Source: JACCTI01 sp051005695 (lineage in GTDB: Bacteria; Verrucomicrobiota; Verrucomicrobiia; Chthoniobacterales; UBA10450). Taken from it: a stretch of DNA of 64,000 nucleotides. Both the position numbers and the translations under genes were made by a program. The notes under the pieces are model-generated. The model did not search any database and was not told the origin of the DNA. It saw only the letters and a program-made list of their open reading frames with translations. Below are positions 1 through 8,510 of this stretch, piece by piece; position 1 is the first letter of the stretch; the number at the start of each line of letters is the position of its first letter. Location of the stretch: NCBI GenBank assembly GCA_051005695.1, contig JBPCJC010000013.1, forward strand, positions 1-64,000, in the 5' to 3' direction.

Positions 1-630
1 CCGGACGTGGAGACGGAATGGTATTGCTTCGATGCGCTCAACACCGCGCCCGATCATCCGGCGCGCAACGAGCAGGACACGTTTTATTTGCCCGACGGCC
101 GGCTGCTCCGCACTCACACCTCGACCGTGCAGGTGCGTACGATGCAAACCGCGGCGCCGCCGATCCGCGTGATCGCGCCCGGCGCGGCCTATCGACGCGA
201 TGAAGTGGACGCGACCCACAGCGCGCAGTTTCATCAGATCGAAGGACTCTACGTGGACGCCGATGTCACTGTCGGCGACCTGAAAGGAACGTTGGAATTT
301 TTCCTGAAGGAGTTGTTAGGCGCGCAAACCGAGATTCGTTTTCGTCCGCATTTCTTTCCCTTCACCGAGCCAAGTTTCGAAGTCGATGTGAAATCGAAAG
401 CGCTCCGGAGCGGCGAGAAATGGCTCGAGCTTTGCGGCTGCGGGATGGTGCATCCGGCGGTCTTCGAAGAGCTCAATCGTGCGCGCGGCGATAACGCCTA
501 CGATCCCGAAAAATTTTCCGGATTCGCTTTCGGCCTCGGAATGGATCGGTTGGCGATGATCCTGTTCGACATCCCGGACATCCGGCTGTTTTCGCAAAAT
601 GATCTGCGTTTCCTGAGGCAATTCGCATGA
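1..630 (+). CDS. pheS: Phenylalanyl-tRNA synthetase alpha subunit, 3' part
   Basis: This is the C-terminal part of the alpha subunit, which carries the catalytic core of the (alpha-beta)2 enzyme that charges tRNA-Phe in the cytoplasm. The frame is open from the first base of the window, so the start lies outside. Visible class II features are the segment VETEWYCFDALN, the DHPAR motif 2 region, the QFHQIEG stretch, and the C-terminal FGLGMDRLAM motif 3 whose Arg binds ATP. The gene ends at a TGA and is followed 134 bp later by pheT, the usual pheST order. Nothing suggests damage. The identification is secure from these motifs and from the neighbour. Confidence 0.95.
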   Translation, partial: PDVETEWYCFDALNTAPDHPARNEQDTFYLPDGRLLRTHTSTVQVRTMQTAAPPIRVIAPGAAYRRDEVDATHSAQFHQIEGLYVDADVTVGDLKGTLEFFLKELLGAQTEIRFRPHFFPFTEPSFEVDVKSKALRSGEKWLELCGCGMVHPAVFEELNRARGDNAYDPEKFSGFAFGLGMDRLAMILFDIPDIRLFSQNDLRFLRQFA

Positions 631-655
631 GCAGGGAAGTCCAACACTCGAAGTG

Positions 656-747
656 TGTCATCCCGAGCCGCGCAGACGGCGAGGGATCTCACAGCAGCGG
701 CGTATGCGTTCAGCAACCCCACGCTCGCTTCGCGGCTCAGGATGACA
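656..747. repeat. Inverted-repeat element between pheS and pheT
   Basis: The two ends (656-672 and 731-747) are inverted copies matching at 16 of 17 positions, beginning TGTCATCC and ending GGATGACA. The sequence between them is not coding. This looks like a small intergenic palindromic element of the TGTCATCC...GGATGACA type. It could fold as a hairpin in the pheS-pheT transcript. No second copy was seen in this window. Confidence 0.6.
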
Positions 748-764
748 GATCTGGATAGCGCGCG

Positions 765-3116
765 ATGAAATTTTCCGTTAACTGGCTGCAGGAATTCGTT
801 GAGCTGCCGGCGAAAATCGAAGACCTGGCCGACTTGCTCACCTTCGCCGGAATCGAAATCGAAGGCATCGAACGGCGCGGGCTCGATCTCGCAAACGTGG
901 TCGTCGCCCAGATCAACGCTTCCGCACCACATCCGAACGCCGATCGGTTGAGCGTTTGCGATGTTGATGACGGCACCAACCATCATCGCCAGATTGTTTG
1001 CGGCGCGAAGAATTACAAAGCCGGCGACAAAGTGCCGGTCGCGCTCCCCGGCGCGGAGTTGCCTAACGGACTCAAGATCAAAGTCAGCAAACTCCGCGGC
1101 GTGGAATCGCAGGGCATGCTCTGCAGCCCGAGTGAACTCAAAATTTCCGAAGAGAGCGATGGCCTGTTCATCCTTTCGCCGGAAGCGACGATCGGCGCAC
1201 CCATCGGCTCGCTCTTCCCGGCCGACACGATTCTCGATGTCGAAATCACTCCGAATCGCGGCGATCTCCTGAGCTATCTCGGACTCGCCCGCGAGATCGC
1301 GGCGCTGAGCGGAACGCAGGTGCGTCTCCCGCAAATCGCGGAAGCGAAAACCAGCAGCGACCCCAGCGTCAAGATCGCGGCGCGGCGCGAATGTCCGTTC
1401 TATTCCGCACGGCGAATCGAAAATCTTTCCGTGGGGCGAAGTCCGGATTGGTTGCGCGCAAAACTGGAAGGGAGCGGACTGCGGGCGGTGAACAACATCG
1501 TCGACATTACCAATTTTGTGATGCTGGAATTAGGTCAGCCGCTGCACGCTTTCGATGCGGAGAAATTGCAAGGCGGGATCACCGTTCGGCTGGCCCGCGC
1601 CGGCGAACAGTTCCTTGCCCTCGACGGAAAGAATTACTCGTTAGACGAAAACGATCTCGTGATTGCCGACGACCTTCGGACTCTCGGGATCGCCGGCGTG
1701 ATGGGCGGCGAAGACACCGGCGTGTCCGACACCACGCGCACGGTCCTTCTCGAAAGTGCCTGGTTTGCGCCCGCGAGCATCCGGCGGACGGCGCGGACTT
1801 TGAGCCTGCCGAGCGATGCCAGTTACCGTTTCGAACGCGGGATCGATCCGGGAATGACCCTGCGCGCGTCGGCGCGCGCAGCCCAGCTCATGCGCGAAAT
1901 CGCCGGCGGGCAACCGTCGCCCAACGTTACCGTCGCGGGCGACATCTCGATCACTCCGGTGAATGTGCGGCTGCGCTATCAACGCTGCGATCAACTTCTC
2001 GGCGTTTCCGTTCCACGCGGCGATCTCGATCGCGGTTTGCGCAATTTCGGATTGCTCCCGACAAACGCGAACGTCGAAGGCACGACCTGGAAAATTCCGA
2101 CGTTCCGGAGCGATTTGAAGCGCGACGTCGACCTCATCGAAGAAGTCGTTAGGCAATTCGGGATCAAGAACATTCCGAGCCGCAATCGGAGTGTTTTCAC
2201 GCCCATCAGCGAGGGCGATCGCGGATACGATTTCGAAGCGCGCACTCGCCAGCGTTTGTGCGCACTTGGTTTTTCCGAGGCACGCACTTCCGCGCTCATT
2301 CCGCGAGGGCACGAACGGTTTTCCGATGGTGCGGTCGAGCTGAAAAATCCTTTGAGCGAAGATCACGTCGCGCTCCGACCGAGTTTGCTGCCGGGCTTGC
2401 TCGGCGTACTCGAGCGTAACCTGCGCGCAGGCGCGCGCAGCGTCCGGCTCTTCGAACTTGGGCACACTTTCACGCCACCGGACGCGGGCGAGAAACGCCG
2501 GCTCGCGCTTCTTTGTTCGGGCGAACTCCAGAGCGCGATCAACTGGCGCGCCGGTAAACCTCGCAAGCTGGATTTCTTCGACCTGAAAGGTGCGGTCGAG
2601 AGTCTCGGCCTCTCAAATTCCGTTTCGTTTCGTCGGACCGAACGAACAGATCTCGGGTTCGCGGCTGAGATTCTTGTGCGCGAAAACGTTGCCGGATTCG
2701 CCGGACAATTACACGCTACAGCAGCAGCAAAACTCGGCGCCAACGCGCCGGTTCTTGTCCTGGAAATGGATCTCGACTCGTTAGGCGCGGAAAGCCGCGC
2801 GGCGACCAAGTTCAGCGAGCTGGACAAGTTCCCGTCTGTCACCCGCGATATCGCGATGATCGTGCCAAGCCATCTCGCGCACGAAAAAATCGTCGCCGTG
2901 ATGACAGGCGAACCCATGCTCGCGCAGGTGGAATTTTTCGACCTCTTCTCCGGCATGGAAGCGGAGAAGAATCTCGGCGCGGGCCGGAAATCGATGGCAT
3001 ACACGTTGACATATCGGGACAAAAACCGGACACTAACGAACGACGAAGTGAACGTGGTTCACACCCGAATTCGCGAGCGACTAAAAAACGAATTGGGCGC
3101 AGAACTGCGGGAGTAG
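765..3116 (+). CDS. pheT: Phenylalanyl-tRNA synthetase beta subunit
   Basis: At 783 residues this has the usual length of bacterial PheT, the subunit that binds tRNA, edits Tyr-tRNA-Phe and pairs with PheS. It opens MKFSVNWLQEFV, typical for the family. An EMAP/OB tRNA-binding domain lies around residues 40-150 (HPNADRLSVC, CGAKN), followed by the B3/4 editing domain (ITPNRGDLLSYLGLARE), the B5 domain and catalytic-like core, and a C-terminal FDX-ACB domain near residues 690-783 (FPSVTRDIAM). The ATG at 765 has no clear ribosome binding site. It lies downstream of pheS and the intergenic palindrome, so cotranscription is likely. Confidence 0.95.
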   Translation: MKFSVNWLQEFVELPAKIEDLADLLTFAGIEIEGIERRGLDLANVVVAQINASAPHPNADRLSVCDVDDGTNHHRQIVCGAKNYKAGDKVPVALPGAELPNGLKIKVSKLRGVESQGMLCSPSELKISEESDGLFILSPEATIGAPIGSLFPADTILDVEITPNRGDLLSYLGLAREIAALSGTQVRLPQIAEAKTSSDPSVKIAARRECPFYSARRIENLSVGRSPDWLRAKLEGSGLRAVNNIVDITNFVMLELGQPLHAFDAEKLQGGITVRLARAGEQFLALDGKNYSLDENDLVIADDLRTLGIAGVMGGEDTGVSDTTRTVLLESAWFAPASIRRTARTLSLPSDASYRFERGIDPGMTLRASARAAQLMREIAGGQPSPNVTVAGDISITPVNVRLRYQRCDQLLGVSVPRGDLDRGLRNFGLLPTNANVEGTTWKIPTFRSDLKRDVDLIEEVVRQFGIKNIPSRNRSVFTPISEGDRGYDFEARTRQRLCALGFSEARTSALIPRGHERFSDGAVELKNPLSEDHVALRPSLLPGLLGVLERNLRAGARSVRLFELGHTFTPPDAGEKRRLALLCSGELQSAINWRAGKPRKLDFFDLKGAVESLGLSNSVSFRRTERTDLGFAAEILVRENVAGFAGQLHATAAAKLGANAPVLVLEMDLDSLGAESRAATKFSELDKFPSVTRDIAMIVPSHLAHEKIVAVMTGEPMLAQVEFFDLFSGMEAEKNLGAGRKSMAYTLTYRDKNRTLTNDEVNVVHTRIRERLKNELGAELRE

Positions 3117-3140
3117 TTCTTTGAGAGCGCCGGGAGTTTT

Positions 3141-3190
3141 TGCTTGAGGGTTGGGATGGAAACCAGCGTTTTTCGCTCAACTCTCAAGCA
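3141..3190 (+). terminator. Possible hairpin after pheT
   Basis: Positions 3141-3153 (TGCTTGAGGGTTG) and 3178-3190 are inverted copies with 12 of 13 bases matching. They lie just past the pheT stop and just before the predicted 6S RNA. A T-run is present in the loop side (3168-3173) but not directly after the stem, so this is not a textbook intrinsic terminator. It may instead overlap promoter sequences of the RNA gene. Confidence 0.35.
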
Positions 3191-3207
3191 AGGACTCTCA
3201 GCAAATT

Positions 3208-3386
3208 TACCCTGCGGTGTTCGAGATTACAGGTGTGATTCCCGGACCGATGTTTCAGACAGAAGGGGGCTTGGTCGCAGTGGAGAAGATGACATGCCTT
3301 AATTGGAAGTCAGACGCTCTCGCGATGGTCACCCGCCCGTTACCGAAAGGGAACGGGATATCCTCCTAAACGGCACTGGCGGGGTA
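3208..3386 (+). ncRNA. ssrS: 6S RNA (RNA polymerase-binding regulator)
   Basis: This 179-nt intergenic segment reads like a 6S RNA, which binds sigma-70 holoenzyme by mimicking an open promoter. The ends pair as a closing stem: TACCCTGC..GTG at 3208-3219 with CAC..GCGGGGTA at about 3374-3386. Inside are blocks familiar from the E. coli molecule: TGTTCG after the 5' stem, CCGATGTTTCA around 3247, and GCCTTAA around 3296. A strong intrinsic terminator follows 15 nt later. The call rests on these conserved blocks, the length and the terminator; no covariance model was run. Small reading frames crossing it have no support. Confidence 0.75.
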
Positions 3387-3400
3387 AAAACTTCAACCGC

Positions 3401-3435
3401 GCCCGGATCAGTAATGGTCCGGGCGTTTCGTTTTC
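3401..3435 (+). terminator. Intrinsic terminator of the 6S RNA gene
   Basis: A perfect 7-bp stem GCCCGGA / TCCGGGC (3401-3407 with 3418-3424) has a 10-nt loop and is followed by GTTTCGTTTTCT. It ends the 6S RNA unit and separates it from carA. Confidence 0.85.
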
Positions 3436-3487
3436 TAGATTGGGTTTGCCCTTTCGTGCGCGGCTCTCTGCTGCTAACGGTCAGGCG

Positions 3488-4636
3488 ATGCGCGCGCTTC
3501 TCGCACTCGAAGATGGCCGGATTTTCGAGGGAGAGTCATTTGGCGCCACCGGCACTCGCGTGGGCGAAATTTGCTTCAACACTTCCATGACCGGCTACCA
3601 GGAAGTGCTGACCGATCCATCATATCGCGGACAGATCGTGGCCATGACTTATCCGCACATCGGAAACTACGGAACGAATGCGCGCGATCAGGAAAGCGCC
3701 GCGCCGCACGTGCGCGGTTTTGTGATCGAGGAATTAACCGACACGCCGAGCAGCTGGCGCTCGGAGCGCTCGCTCGATGAGTATTTGCGCGCCTGGAAAA
3801 TCCCAGGGATCCAGGGCGTGGACACGCGCGCGCTGACCCGGCATTTGCGCGAACGCGGCGCGATGAAAGCTTGCCTAACGAGTGCTGCGCTTTCGGAAAA
3901 AGAAGCGGTCGCGGAGGCGGTCCGCGGCGAAGGCGTGATCGGGATGGATTACGTCAAGGAAGTGACTGCTTCGGCTCCGTATGAATGGGATCCGGGCGAC
4001 GAAGAAAGCGCGCGCTGGTCAGTTGCGCGTGGAAGCGCGGATGAAATACGCCGGGAAAGCTTGCCGGCGATTCGACACCGGATCGTCGCCTACGATTACG
4101 GGATCAAGGAAAACATTCTGCGCCGGCTTCGACAGGAAGGTTTCGGAGTCACGGTGGTGCCGGCGAGCATGAGCGCTGAGGATGTGCTCGCGTTGAAACC
4201 CGACGGCGTTTTCTTGTCGAATGGCCCGGGCGATCCGAGCGCGCTCGATTATGCACACCAAGCGATTCGCGGCCTGATGGGCCAAACGCCGATCTTCGGA
4301 ATTTGCCTCGGCCATCAGGTGCTCGGTTACGCCTTCGGCGGACGCACCTTCAAACTGAAATTCGGCCATCGCGGCGGCAACCAACCCGTAAAAGATTTGC
4401 GCACCGGCAAGGTCGCGATCACCGCGCAGAATCACGGCTTCGCGGTCGAGGCGGAATCATTGCCGAAGGAAGTGGAAGTCACGCATGTGAACTTGAACGA
4501 CGGCACGGTCGAAGGGATGCGTCACCGCGAGCTCCCGGTTTTCAGCGTGCAATATCATCCCGAAGCGGCACCGGGTCCGCACGATGCGGGCTATTTCTTC
4601 GCGCAGTTCGCGGAGTTGATCGAGAAGACTCGTTAG
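3488..4636 (+). CDS. carA: Carbamoyl-phosphate synthase small (glutaminase) subunit
   Basis: CarA hydrolyses glutamine and passes ammonia to CarB for carbamoyl phosphate, feeding pyrimidine and arginine synthesis. The ATG at 3488 gives MRALLALEDGRIFEGESFGA, the typical N-terminus; an earlier TTG at 3440 would add residues lying in the terminator region and is rejected. At 382 residues it is of normal length. The N-terminal CPSase domain (TGYQEVLTDPSY) is followed by a class I glutamine amidotransferase domain with FGICLGHQVL (nucleophile Cys near residue 273) and a His-Pro-Glu near the end (YHPEAAPGPHD). The last codons overlap the convergent glycosyltransferase by 4 bp, and the stop codon lies inside a TCGTTAGGC motif. 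carB is not in the window. Confidence 0.95.
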   Translation: MRALLALEDGRIFEGESFGATGTRVGEICFNTSMTGYQEVLTDPSYRGQIVAMTYPHIGNYGTNARDQESAAPHVRGFVIEELTDTPSSWRSERSLDEYLRAWKIPGIQGVDTRALTRHLRERGAMKACLTSAALSEKEAVAEAVRGEGVIGMDYVKEVTASAPYEWDPGDEESARWSVARGSADEIRRESLPAIRHRIVAYDYGIKENILRRLRQEGFGVTVVPASMSAEDVLALKPDGVFLSNGPGDPSALDYAHQAIRGLMGQTPIFGICLGHQVLGYAFGGRTFKLKFGHRGGNQPVKDLRTGKVAITAQNHGFAVEAESLPKEVEVTHVNLNDGTVEGMRHRELPVFSVQYHPEAAPGPHDAGYFFAQFAELIEKTR

Positions 4637-5358
4637 GCGGAAAAGTTCCGCGAACGCAGCGCGAAGACCTCCGCGAGCATCCGCCGGCTATCGCGCAGGA
4701 AACTGACCTTACTGCCCTCGCAGTGATTCCAGCGCACCGGGATTTCCCGCAAACGCAAACCGGCTTTACGCGCGAGATAAAGCAGCTCGACATCGAAACC
4801 AAAACCATCACTCCGTGCGGCCGCGAGCAGCGGACGAAACGGTTCCAACCGAAAAGCCTTGAAACCGCACTGCGTGTCCCAAAAAGGCAGCCCGGTCGCC
4901 AGCCTAACGAGTAAATTGAAGACTCGTCCGCCCTGTTCGCGGTGCCACGTCTGGCGGTTGCCGATCAATCGTCGATCGAGCGCCCGCGAACCAAAAACGA
5001 TATCCATCTCGCCGGCGAAAATTGGCTCGAGCAGTTTCGGCGCTTCCTCGATCGGGGTAGAAAAGTCCGCATCGGAAAACAAGCCGACTGGCCGTGTCGC
5101 AGCCAGCAAGCCTTCGCGCACGGCCGCGCCTTTGCCGCGATTGGGCGAATGCCCGATCAAGCGGGTCGCGAGCGCCTCGTGGCGCGCAAAAACTTCGCGC
5201 ACGACCTCGGAGGTTTGGTCGTTAGACCCGTCATCGACCACGATTACTTCGCTCTCCGGGCTAAACTGTTCCAGAAAGGCGAGCGCGTCGGGCAGAGTTT
5301 TTTCGATGCGGCCTTCCTCATCGAATGCGGGGATGATGAGTGAAAAGCCTGGCAGCAT
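4633..5358 (-). CDS. Family 2 glycosyltransferase (dolichyl-phosphate glucosyltransferase-like)
   Basis: This 241-residue protein starts MLPGFSLIIPAFDEEGRIEKTL, the beginning of a GT-A fold family 2 enzyme. It continues with EVIVVDDGSNDQT (nucleotide-sugar binding Asp residues), FSDADFSTPIEE (the DXD-like metal site) and GLPFWDTQCGFKAFR, a block typical of polyprenyl-phosphate sugar transferases. It probably moves a sugar from a nucleotide donor to a lipid-phosphate carrier at the inner membrane. No membrane segment is evident, so it would be peripheral. It is convergent with carA and shares 4 bp with it. The acceptor cannot be told from sequence. Confidence 0.85.
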   Translation of the reverse strand: MLPGFSLIIPAFDEEGRIEKTLPDALAFLEQFSPESEVIVVDDGSNDQTSEVVREVFARHEALATRLIGHSPNRGKGAAVREGLLAATRPVGLFSDADFSTPIEEAPKLLEPIFAGEMDIVFGSRALDRRLIGNRQTWHREQGGRVFNLLVRLATGLPFWDTQCGFKAFRLEPFRPLLAAARSDGFGFDVELLYLARKAGLRLREIPVRWNHCEGSKVSFLRDSRRMLAEVFALRSRNFSA

Positions 5359-5516
5359 CAGAAGAGATTCGCGGAAACCAGTGCTCTAGACGCGTCGCGA
5401 TTCAATGACAAATGCAATGAGCGCGCGCGCCGCCCGATTTTACGCCCGCTGGTTTGCGCGCAGGCACTTTCCCCTTTTCCGCGGATTGAACTAAGGCAAA
5501 CTCCACCGGTTAGACC

Positions 5517-6368
5517 ATGCCCGGCAGCAATCTTAACAGCGAATCCGAGAACACGATCACCGCCAATCCCGTGGCGGTGGTGCAGGGGGTGGGCGCGCTC
5601 GGCCGCGGTTTCCTGCGCGAGATCGGGAGCATGTTCTGGTTCATCATCAACACCTTCACCGAGACGGTGGACAACGTTCGCCGTGGACGTTCGCCGTTTC
5701 GCGCCTCGAGTTTTTTTCGGTACACCGAACGCGCCGGTGTCGGCTCGGTGCCGCTGGTGGCGATGGTTTCATTTTTCCTCGGCCTGACGATGGCGCTCCT
5801 GACCGGTTACCAACTGCAGCGCTTCGGCACCGAGCGCCTAGTGCCGGGTTTGGTGGCAATCGCATTCACCCGCGAGCTCGGCCCGTTGCTCACCGGAATC
5901 ATGCTCGCGGCGCGGATCGGCGCGGCTTTCACCGCGGAGCTCGGGACGATGCAGGTCTCCGAGGAAGTGGAAGCAATCGAAGCGATGGGAATCAGCCCGT
6001 TGCGATTTTTGGTCGCGCCACGCTTGCTGGCGTTGTTCGCCTTGATGCCGTGTCTGGCGGTGATTTCGAGCGTGGCGGCGATCGTCGCCACCGCGCTCAT
6101 TTCCAACGCCTACTTCAACATCGCCTTCGTTTATTTCAACGATCTCGTTCTCAACAGCCTCCTCATTCGCGACATCATCACCGGCCTGCTCAAAAGTTTT
6201 CTCTTCGGTTTGCTCATCGGCGCGATCGCCTGTTACCGCGGCTTGAATGTCAAAGGCGGCGCCGCCGGCGTGGGCACCGCGACCACTTCGAGCGTGGTCA
6301 CCGCGATCACCGCGGTCATCGGATTCGATACCCTCTTCAACATCGTTTACGTGGTCTTCTTTCCATGA
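5517..6368 (+). CDS. mlaE: Lipid-transport ABC permease MlaE
   Basis: This is the inner-membrane permease of an Mla-type system that moves phospholipids across the envelope to maintain outer-membrane asymmetry. The protein has 283 residues with about five to six hydrophobic segments. It carries the family block FTRELGPLLTGIMLAARIGAAFTAELGTM and the EEVEAIEAMGISP loop that contacts the ATPase. It starts at an ATG 158 bp after the divergent glycosyltransferase. The stop overlaps the mlaF start (ATGA), so the two are translationally coupled. An N-terminal extension of about 60 residues precedes the conserved core. Confidence 0.93.
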   Translation: MPGSNLNSESENTITANPVAVVQGVGALGRGFLREIGSMFWFIINTFTETVDNVRRGRSPFRASSFFRYTERAGVGSVPLVAMVSFFLGLTMALLTGYQLQRFGTERLVPGLVAIAFTRELGPLLTGIMLAARIGAAFTAELGTMQVSEEVEAIEAMGISPLRFLVAPRLLALFALMPCLAVISSVAAIVATALISNAYFNIAFVYFNDLVLNSLLIRDIITGLLKSFLFGLLIGAIACYRGLNVKGGAAGVGTATTSSVVTAITAVIGFDTLFNIVYVVFFP

Positions 6369-7156
6369 ACGCGTCGCCGCCTCCGATCGTCGAGTTGCGC
6401 GATGTCCATTTGCGCTTTGACGAGAAAGTTGTCCTCGATGGAGTCTCGTTAGTCGTGGAACCGCAGGATCGGCTCGTGGTGATGGGCCAGAGCGGCAGCG
6501 GCAAAAGTACCATCCTGCGTTTGATCCTCGGGATCCTGCCACCAAGTGCGGGCTCGATTTTTTTCAAACAATTCGAAGTCTCGCGGCTGCAGCGGCGCAA
6601 GCTTCAAAAAATCCGCGCCCACATCGGAATGGTTTATCAATATTCCGCGCTCCTCAGCTCGCGGAATGTGCGCGATAACATCGCTCTGCCGCTCGAAGAA
6701 TTGACCAGGAAAAGCGAAGCCGAGATCGACCGGATCGTCGACGAAAAATTGGAACTGGTGGGAATGCAGGACGTGAAGCAACAAATGCCGAGCGAGCTCA
6801 GCGGCGGGATGCGCAAACGCATCAGCCTGGCGCGCGCGCTGGTGATGGATCCGGAGTTGATCCTCTTTGATGAACCTTCCGCCGGCCTCGACCCCGTGAT
6901 TAGCTCGGTGATCGACGAATTGATTATCAGCCTGAGCGAAAGATCGCAGGTCACCTCGGTCATCGTGACGCACGAGATGGATAGCGCGTTTCGGATTGGC
7001 ACCAAAATGGCCATGCTTTACCGCGGCCAAATCATCGAGACCGGGACGACCGAAGAATTTAAAAGATCGAAGAATCCGGTGGTGGAGCAGTTCTTGAGTG
7101 GAAGCACGGAAGGCCCAATTTTGGAAGGAACCGAAGATGCAATTGCGACGAAATGA
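6365..7156 (+). CDS. mlaF: Lipid-transport ABC ATPase MlaF
   Basis: This ATP-binding subunit powers the MlaE permease. The start at 6365 (MNASPPPIVELRDVHLRF) overlaps mlaE by 4 bp; upstream in-frame codons are antisense-like readings of mlaE and are excluded. The 263-residue protein has Walker A GQSGSGKS (about residues 42-49), the Q-loop in MVYQYSALLSS, signature LSGGMRKR, Walker B LILFDEPSAGLDP and the H-loop VTHEMD. The C-terminal tail overlaps the start of mlaD by 20 bp. Confidence 0.95.
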   Translation: MNASPPPIVELRDVHLRFDEKVVLDGVSLVVEPQDRLVVMGQSGSGKSTILRLILGILPPSAGSIFFKQFEVSRLQRRKLQKIRAHIGMVYQYSALLSSRNVRDNIALPLEELTRKSEAEIDRIVDEKLELVGMQDVKQQMPSELSGGMRKRISLARALVMDPELILFDEPSAGLDPVISSVIDELIISLSERSQVTSVIVTHEMDSAFRIGTKMAMLYRGQIIETGTTEEFKRSKNPVVEQFLSGSTEGPILEGTEDAIATK

Positions 7157-8174
7157 AATTTTGACCGGCCTGCTCGTGCTCGGCACGGTCGTGATCCTGA
7201 CCGGGATTCTCATCCTCCTCGGCGCGCCCGGGCTCTTCCGGCCGCTGGTCGCCTACAAGATTTATTTGGATAACGCCGCCGGGATTAAACTCGGCGCGCC
7301 CGTCCTGCTCGCGGGCCGAAAGATCGGTCAGGTGGAAAAATTAAACTCGCCCGTCTCGCAGGAAGAAGCCGCGCGTGCCCTGGCCGTGGCCGATTCGGTG
7401 AAACCGCCGCCGGCGCCGAATGCTTCGCCGACCCCCGCATTGCTGAAACCGAAATATGAAGCGCGCGTCGATGTCCGGGTTGATAAAGACGCGATCGTGT
7501 ACAAAGACGCGAAGGCGCGGCTGATCACGCTCGGTTTGTTAGGCGAAAACGCGATCGACTTCACCGCCGGTAATGAATCCTCCGGCAAGTCGGAAGATGG
7601 CCAGACCTTTGCCGGCGATCGCGTGCCGGACTTCGGCGAATCAATCGCGAAGGTGATCGAGATTGTTCAACCCGTGGCCACGGAAGCGACCGCGACCTTG
7701 AAGGAATTGCAGACGACCGCGCAAAACCTCAGCCGGATCACCGATGAACAATCGCAGTTGAACATGACCCTCGCGCAAATGCGCACCTTCGCGGAAAACC
7801 TGACCAGTATGACCGCGTCCGACAGCCCGCTGCAACTGGCCTTGAAGAACGTCGCGAGCATCAGCAGCAACGTGGAAAAAATCACCAGCAGCGACGACAT
7901 CAGTGTAACTCTGCAAAACTTCCGCCAGTCTTCCGAGAAATTGAAATCGGCGATGAACGAGCTCGCGCCCGATTTGAAAGCGACTGGCGCGAACGTGAAA
8001 GATTTTACCCAGACGGTGAAGACGCAGCCGTGGCGCCTCGTCTGGCCAAGCACGAAAAAATATCCGGAAAGTTCGACGCCTAATGGCGAAACCATCACCG
8101 TACGCAAAACCACCCGCGCGCGCCGGAGCGAAAACGAAAGCCGTGCGCACCGCCGCGACACCATCGTCCCGTAA
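7137..8174 (+). CDS. mlaD: MCE-domain periplasmic lipid-binding protein MlaD
   Basis: MlaD proteins are anchored by one N-terminal helix and form a hexameric ring that shuttles phospholipids between the ABC complex and the periplasm. The ATG at 7137 gives MQLRRNEILTGLLVLGT followed by a hydrophobic segment (about residues 8-30), then the MCE core (YKIYLDNAAGIKLGAPVLLAGRKIGQV). A Pro/Ala-rich stretch (about 80-105) interrupts or follows the core. The remainder, to residue 345, is a helical region probably forming the needle-like tail. The start overlaps mlaF by 20 bp, so mlaE-mlaF-mlaD form one operon. mlaA, mlaB and mlaC homologues are not visible here. Confidence 0.92.
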   Translation: MQLRRNEILTGLLVLGTVVILTGILILLGAPGLFRPLVAYKIYLDNAAGIKLGAPVLLAGRKIGQVEKLNSPVSQEEAARALAVADSVKPPPAPNASPTPALLKPKYEARVDVRVDKDAIVYKDAKARLITLGLLGENAIDFTAGNESSGKSEDGQTFAGDRVPDFGESIAKVIEIVQPVATEATATLKELQTTAQNLSRITDEQSQLNMTLAQMRTFAENLTSMTASDSPLQLALKNVASISSNVEKITSSDDISVTLQNFRQSSEKLKSAMNELAPDLKATGANVKDFTQTVKTQPWRLVWPSTKKYPESSTPNGETITVRKTTRARRSENESRAHRRDTIVP

Positions 8175-8207
8175 ACGAATGCCCGCCCGCAGATTGAAAA
8201 CTCGAAG

Positions 8208-8510
8208 ATGAAAACTGCGCGTGTTTTTCGCTGGAGCCTCCTCGCCCTCCTCTGCCTCGGCCTGCTCGCGGGCGGAGGATTTTACTGGCACTTTCGGCAG
8301 GAGCGAAACGCGGGCGTGCAGTTCGTCAGCGAAGGCCGGCGGGCGTTGGCAAACCAGCAGATCGCCAAAAGAAGGACACCGTTCTCCGAAAACACTTCAC
8401 CGGTTATCCAGATGCCGGGAGGCGCAGTGGCTGGCGACGGATCCGGAGGCGTTACTCGTACTGCGCTTGCGGGAACCGTAACGGTCGAGGACTTTGTCAA
8501 CCGCTTGTAG
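8208..8510 (+). CDS. Short membrane-anchored hypothetical protein, probably truncated
   Basis: The frame starts 33 bp after mlaD with MKTARVFRWSLLALLCLGLL, a convincing signal anchor, followed by FRQERNAGVQFVSEGRRALANQQI, which looks like the start of a soluble helical domain. After about residue 50 it turns into low-complexity sequence that is antisense to the secreted-protein frame at 8282-8833. The simplest reading is that the fourth gene of the mla operon lost its 3' part when foreign DNA arrived. It may still be translated as a 100-residue product. Confidence 0.4.
   Translation: MKTARVFRWSLLALLCLGLLAGGGFYWHFRQERNAGVQFVSEGRRALANQQIAKRRTPFSENTSPVIQMPGGAVAGDGSGGVTRTALAGTVTVEDFVNRL

Noticed and set aside
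498..2465. Long antisense and alternate frames across pheS and pheT
   Set aside because: They are GC-driven shadows of well conserved genes.
3151..3590. Small reading frames between pheT and carA
   Set aside because: The region is better explained by the 6S RNA, its terminator and the carA start.
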